This document shows, piece by piece, positions 45,176-48,412 of a DNA stretch of 48,412 nucleotides. The notes under the pieces are model-generated. The model did not search any database. It was not told the origin of the DNA and was given only the letters and a program-made list of their open reading frames with translations. Source of the DNA: Leptothrix sp. (in: b-proteobacteria) (GTDB taxonomy: Bacteria; Pseudomonadota; Gammaproteobacteria; Burkholderiales; Burkholderiaceae_C). The stretch's first letter is position 1. Each line of letters begins with the position of its first letter. Made by a program: the position numbers and the translations under genes. Where the stretch lies: the NCBI GenBank assembly GCA_013822265.1, contig PNKD01000017.1, positions 1 to 48,412 of the forward strand. Direction: 5' to 3'.

Positions 45176-48100
45176 TCACTCGGGCATGGTGAGCACACGC
45201 AGGCCTTCGTTGCCCCGCGGGTCGATCACCTTTACCGCCACGCGCCACGGTGCGCGGGCTGGCAGGCGCAGTGGCCGCGCAAAGGCCAGGCACTCGAATC
45301 CCGACAGCGCGTCGAAGCGCCCTTCGTCCACCACGCCCTTGTCACCCAGGGCGCGGGCCAGCTTGTCCCACTTCTTGCGGTCGGGGAAGAAGGCCTGGCA
45401 GATGCAGAAGGTGCGGCCGTCGTAGTCGGTGTCGACGAACCAGGCGGCGATGCGGTCGCGGCTGGTGGGGAAGAGCGCGTTGCTCACCGGGTCGTAGACG
45501 TCCATGCCTTCCACTTCCACCGTGAACTGGCCGTCGGCCTGGCGCACGGGCGGCTTCACGCGCGGCGCGCTGAAGACCATGAAGAGCTGGCTGCCGGGCT
45601 GTGACTTCAGCAGGTCGCCCATGGCCACGTCGGGGCGAATCAGCGCCATGTGCAGGCGCAGCTTGGGGTGTGTGGCTTCGTCGATGGCGGCCTGCGCGGC
45701 GGCGTCGAAGCCGAAGCCGGCGAACACCACTTCGTCGTAGCCGGCGCGGTTGGCCGCGCGCACCGCGTCTTCCACCTGGTAGGCAGTGACGTTGCCCACC
45801 TCGGGGCCTACCGACACCGCCACGCGCCGGTCGCCGTCGTCGGTCCAACTTCCTTCCGCGTGCAGCAGCGCCGCGCTGGCCATGGGCTCCAGCCGCGCGA
45901 AGCGTTTGTTGACGTTACCCGCGAAGTCCACGCCCGACGCCTTCAGCAGCCGCATGATCTTGTCGAGGTGGGCTTCGGCGTTGGTCACTGTGCCGGCAGC
46001 CACGCCTTCGCCGTCGAAGGTGTCGAGTTCGCCCGGCGCGCCGCCGATGGGCGAATCGTCGTCAGGGCCCTGCTCGTGCGCAATCACACCTTCGATCGTG
46101 AAGGGCCCGGCCACGCGCACCACGCCGGGCGCGGGCAGCGGCTGATCGACCAGTTCTTCCACGTCGGCATTGGCCGCTATGCAGGCGTTCACCTCGTCCA
46201 TCTTGGTGCGCCAGGCGGTGCGGTAAGCCGTCAGCGCGTCGGCCAGTGGCTTGGGCCAGTCGGCGTCGGTGTCGAAGGGCACCTGCCAGGCTTGCCACTC
46301 ACCCACAGGGATGGCCGCGCGGTAGGCCTGCGCCTGCTTTGCCGTCAATGCCTTCAGCGGCTTGGCCGCTTTGGCTTCGCGCAGGTGCGCGGGGTGCGTG
46401 CCGGGCAGCAGCCAGCGGCGGATGTCGGCATCGCTGACCGCGCTGGCGCCTTCTTCGCGGTGCTTGCGCGTCAGCTTCGCCGACAGCTTGTCTTTGAGTT
46501 CCGGCGTCGCCTTGGCCAACGCGTGGTTCAGCGCGGTCAGCTTCACGGCAAGCACCGGCTCGTGTTTCGCAAAGATGGGGTCCAGTGAGCTGTTGCGCGC
46601 GATGCTTTTCAGCGTGATGTGCGGCACCGTCTTGCAGTCAAACGTCTTCGGCTCGGGTCCCCCGTTGCGCAGCCAGGCGCCGCGCGGGTTGCGTTGAAGG
46701 TCTTCGGGCGAGAGCGCTCGCAGCTTGAAGTGCTCGAAGCTGGCCGTCATCAGGCGGTGCTTCGCCAGCGCCAGCGCCACGCGGCTGGAATCGATGGTGA
46801 TCCAGCGGCGGCCCCATTTCTCGGCGACGAAGGCCGTGGTGCCGCTGCCGCAGGTGGGGTCGAGGACGAGGTCGCCGGGGTCGGTGGTCATGAGGAGGCA
46901 GCGGTCAACAACTTTCGTCGCTGTCTGCACCACGTACACCTTCGATTCTGTGAAGCTTCCTGTGCTTGTGTCGGTCCACATGTTGGCGACAGGCGTTACC
47001 GCGAAGTCCAAGAACATTCGCTTGTAACGCAACGTCGAACCCGTTACACCAAGCCGATTCGCACGCTCTAGCCGCCTTAGGCCTGGGCCGTCGCTCTTGA
47101 ACGTTCCCTTGGTCACCGGGTACGGGACTCCTTGAAAGTCGTAGCTCTTGAGGTCGCCGTCTCCGGCAGGCCGCGAGGACGTAATGTTGTCCATCGAGAA
47201 AAGGCGCGACTCGGCAAGCATGGCTGAACGAGACTCGGCATGCGAAGCAACCAATGTCAACTCGTGGCCAGACGTGAACTCAAGGTACTTATAAATGTTG
47301 TCTGGCTCATCGTCTTTGGGTAGATAAACAGGGTTGAACTTGATCCGCGGCTTGTCCTTCGCATACCAAACCAAGAAGTCGTTGACTGTCGCAAGTAAGT
47401 CGCCTGAGCCAGTTGTCGTCGTCTTAAAAGAAACCACGCTCACAAAGTTCTCGGCGCCGAGCACGTCATCCATCACGCACCGCACCCGATGCAGGTTCTC
47501 ATCCGAAATCTGCACGAACACACTGCCGCTCTCGGTCAACAGCTCGCGCGCCATCATCAGCCGGTCGCGCAGATAGGCCAGGTACGAATGGATGCCCAGC
47601 GTCCAGGTGTCGCGGTAGGCCTTCACCATCTCGGGCTCGCGCGTCAGGTCCTGCTCGCGGTCCTTCACGTCACGTTGGCCCAGTTGCGGCTGGAAGTTGC
47701 TCTTGAAGCTGATGCCGTAGGGCGGGTCGATGTAGATCATCTGCACCTTGGCCGCCAGGTCTTCGCGCCTCGCCAGACTGGCCATCACCGCCAGGCTGTC
47801 GCCCAGGATCATGCGGTTGGACCAGTCCACTTCGTGCTTGTAGAACTGCACCGCCTCGGCGTAACTCTGCTGCGGGTCGGCAAACAGGTCGCGGTTCACG
47901 TCTTCGCGCGCCAGCACGCGCAGCATGGCCTGGGTGCTGACGCGTTCATGGATGTGCAGCGCCGGCGGCTCCACTTCGAACCAGGGCCGCTCGCGCTTGC
48001 CGGCCCATTCCAGCCAGGGCTCGTGGCGGCGCAGCGCGGCGGCGAGCACGGCCGCTTCGTCGGCGCTCAACGCGCGTTCGCGGGCGGTGGCCAGCAGTTG

Positions 48101-48334
48101 CGGCAGACGGTCGGTCGCCGCCGGGTCGTCGGAGAAGCGGAGCACCGGCGGCAGGTGCGGGTTGTACTCAAACCGCGCCTTGGGTGCCTCTTCCACCCGG
48201 CCCTGCGCCTCCAGCCCGGCGGGCGGGATGTTCTTGCGCTTGGCGCGGTGGCGGGTGGCCTGGATGGCCTGCTCGGCGCCTGGCGCGTCTGTACCCTCTG
48301 GCGCCGTCGGCGGTGTGCTCTTGCGTGTGGGCAT
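45176..48334 (-). CDS. Type III-like adenine DNA methyltransferase (Mod)
   Basis: A 1052-residue N6-adenine methyltransferase of the beta class: the catalytic DPPY (residues 203-206) comes before the SAM motif DPTCGSGTT (492-500). The ~290 residues between hold the presumed target-recognition region. The long C-terminal half (about 560-1052) exceeds that of classical type III Mod (~650). It contains a second, unassigned domain pair including EVEGMDVYDPVSN and WFVDTDYDGRTFCICQAFFP. Large Mods of this kind accompany DEAD/DEAH Res partners. ATG at 48334 opens a basic, low-complexity N-terminus. It is the first gene of the operon. DNA from about 46,960 to 47,440 is visibly AT-richer than the rest of the gene and corresponds to residues ~300-458. 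Confidence 0.92.
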   Translation of the reverse strand: MPTRKSTPPTAPEGTDAPGAEQAIQATRHRAKRKNIPPAGLEAQGRVEEAPKARFEYNPHLPPVLRFSDDPAATDRLPQLLATARERALSADEAAVLAAALRRHEPWLEWAGKRERPWFEVEPPALHIHERVSTQAMLRVLAREDVNRDLFADPQQSYAEAVQFYKHEVDWSNRMILGDSLAVMASLARREDLAAKVQMIYIDPPYGISFKSNFQPQLGQRDVKDREQDLTREPEMVKAYRDTWTLGIHSYLAYLRDRLMMARELLTESGSVFVQISDENLHRVRCVMDDVLGAENFVSVVSFKTTTTGSGDLLATVNDFLVWYAKDKPRIKFNPVYLPKDDEPDNIYKYLEFTSGHELTLVASHAESRSAMLAESRLFSMDNITSSRPAGDGDLKSYDFQGVPYPVTKGTFKSDGPGLRRLERANRLGVTGSTLRYKRMFLDFAVTPVANMWTDTSTGSFTESKVYVVQTATKVVDRCLLMTTDPGDLVLDPTCGSGTTAFVAEKWGRRWITIDSSRVALALAKHRLMTASFEHFKLRALSPEDLQRNPRGAWLRNGGPEPKTFDCKTVPHITLKSIARNSSLDPIFAKHEPVLAVKLTALNHALAKATPELKDKLSAKLTRKHREEGASAVSDADIRRWLLPGTHPAHLREAKAAKPLKALTAKQAQAYRAAIPVGEWQAWQVPFDTDADWPKPLADALTAYRTAWRTKMDEVNACIAANADVEELVDQPLPAPGVVRVAGPFTIEGVIAHEQGPDDDSPIGGAPGELDTFDGEGVAAGTVTNAEAHLDKIMRLLKASGVDFAGNVNKRFARLEPMASAALLHAEGSWTDDGDRRVAVSVGPEVGNVTAYQVEDAVRAANRAGYDEVVFAGFGFDAAAQAAIDEATHPKLRLHMALIRPDVAMGDLLKSQPGSQLFMVFSAPRVKPPVRQADGQFTVEVEGMDVYDPVSNALFPTSRDRIAAWFVDTDYDGRTFCICQAFFPDRKKWDKLARALGDKGVVDEGRFDALSGFECLAFARPLRLPARAPWRVAVKVIDPRGNEGLRVLTMPE

Positions 48335-48412
48335 GTGCCGGACCTCTCCCGCAGCCTGGCGGCTCGTCGATTTGCGGCAAGTCTATGTCGATGCCCAGCA
48401 GCCCCACATTGC
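48335..48412. other. Right-hand edge upstream of mod, no gene seen
   Basis: These 78 bases precede the mod start. They contain a GAGAGG ribosome-site candidate about nine bases from the ATG and no supported coding sequence. The operon promoter may be here or beyond the window. Confidence 0.5.

Overview
This is a very GC-rich chromosomal window with long overlapping open frames on both strands and G/C at almost every third codon position. Gene content points to a betaproteobacterium of the order Burkholderiales, probably near the Rubrivivax/Leptothrix/Methylibium group. Supporting signs are the LysR - haloacid dehalogenase - malate synthase G arrangement, the lptA-lptB-rpoN block, and CheW/chemoreceptor sequences of the usual Burkholderiales type. 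The genus is inference. The first 12 bases match the 3' end of the Illumina adapter, so the window probably starts at a contig end.

Layout. 1-4179: a cut-off SpeE-like membrane protein, a histidine phosphatase, and a minus-strand group SPFH/SHOCT protein - DUF4178 zinc-ribbon membrane protein - DUF350 membrane protein, probably an envelope or membrane-stress module. 4261-8753: a UbiH-family hydroxylase, an Aer-like PAS chemoreceptor with its own CheW, and a lipoprotein. 8909-13314: a nitrilase-family amidase, glnE with an in-frame palindromic insertion, and a rhombosortase-like protease. 13311-14120: a scar made of a broken EamA transporter gene and a truncated minus-strand coding fragment.

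14121-23756 is the most coherent functional block. A MerR/B12 regulator with the W-x9-EH and ExHxxG signatures of the LitR/CarH photoreceptors is coupled to a ferritin-like diiron enzyme gene. It is divergent from an eight-gene run: FAD oxidoreductase, DUF1365, cyclopropane-fatty-acid synthase, chalcone-isomerase-like protein, MFS transporter, DUF3833 lipoprotein, SDR and an NTF2-like protein. The 594-bp gap between them carries three TGGACA repeats and two strong hairpins, one with a loop of 30 pyrimidines. The likely theme is light- and cobalamin-controlled membrane lipid remodelling against photo-oxidative stress.

23772-40249 is mostly housekeeping: a TonB-domain protein, corA, an unknown membrane-anchored protein, an RlmL-like methyltransferase, rpoN, lptB, lptA, dsbA, a SPOR protein, argS, a Ser/Thr kinase fused to a cyclic-nucleotide-binding domain, a psiF-like gene with a recent internal duplication, a LysR regulator, a haloacid dehalogenase and glcB.

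40280-48334 is a tightly overlapping four-gene minus-strand defence operon: a type III-like DNA methyltransferase (Mod), an ABC/AAA-type ATPase, a Toprim-like protein and a type III-like helicase-nuclease (Res). The ATPase and Toprim-like pair resembles RloA/RloB or the PARIS AriA/AriB architecture and sits inside the restriction-modification operon. The probable target-recognition part of Mod has clearly lower GC than its surroundings. This composite system and the photoreceptor-linked lipid locus with its structured leader are the best candidates for something undescribed. No tRNA, rRNA, CRISPR array or insertion sequence was seen.
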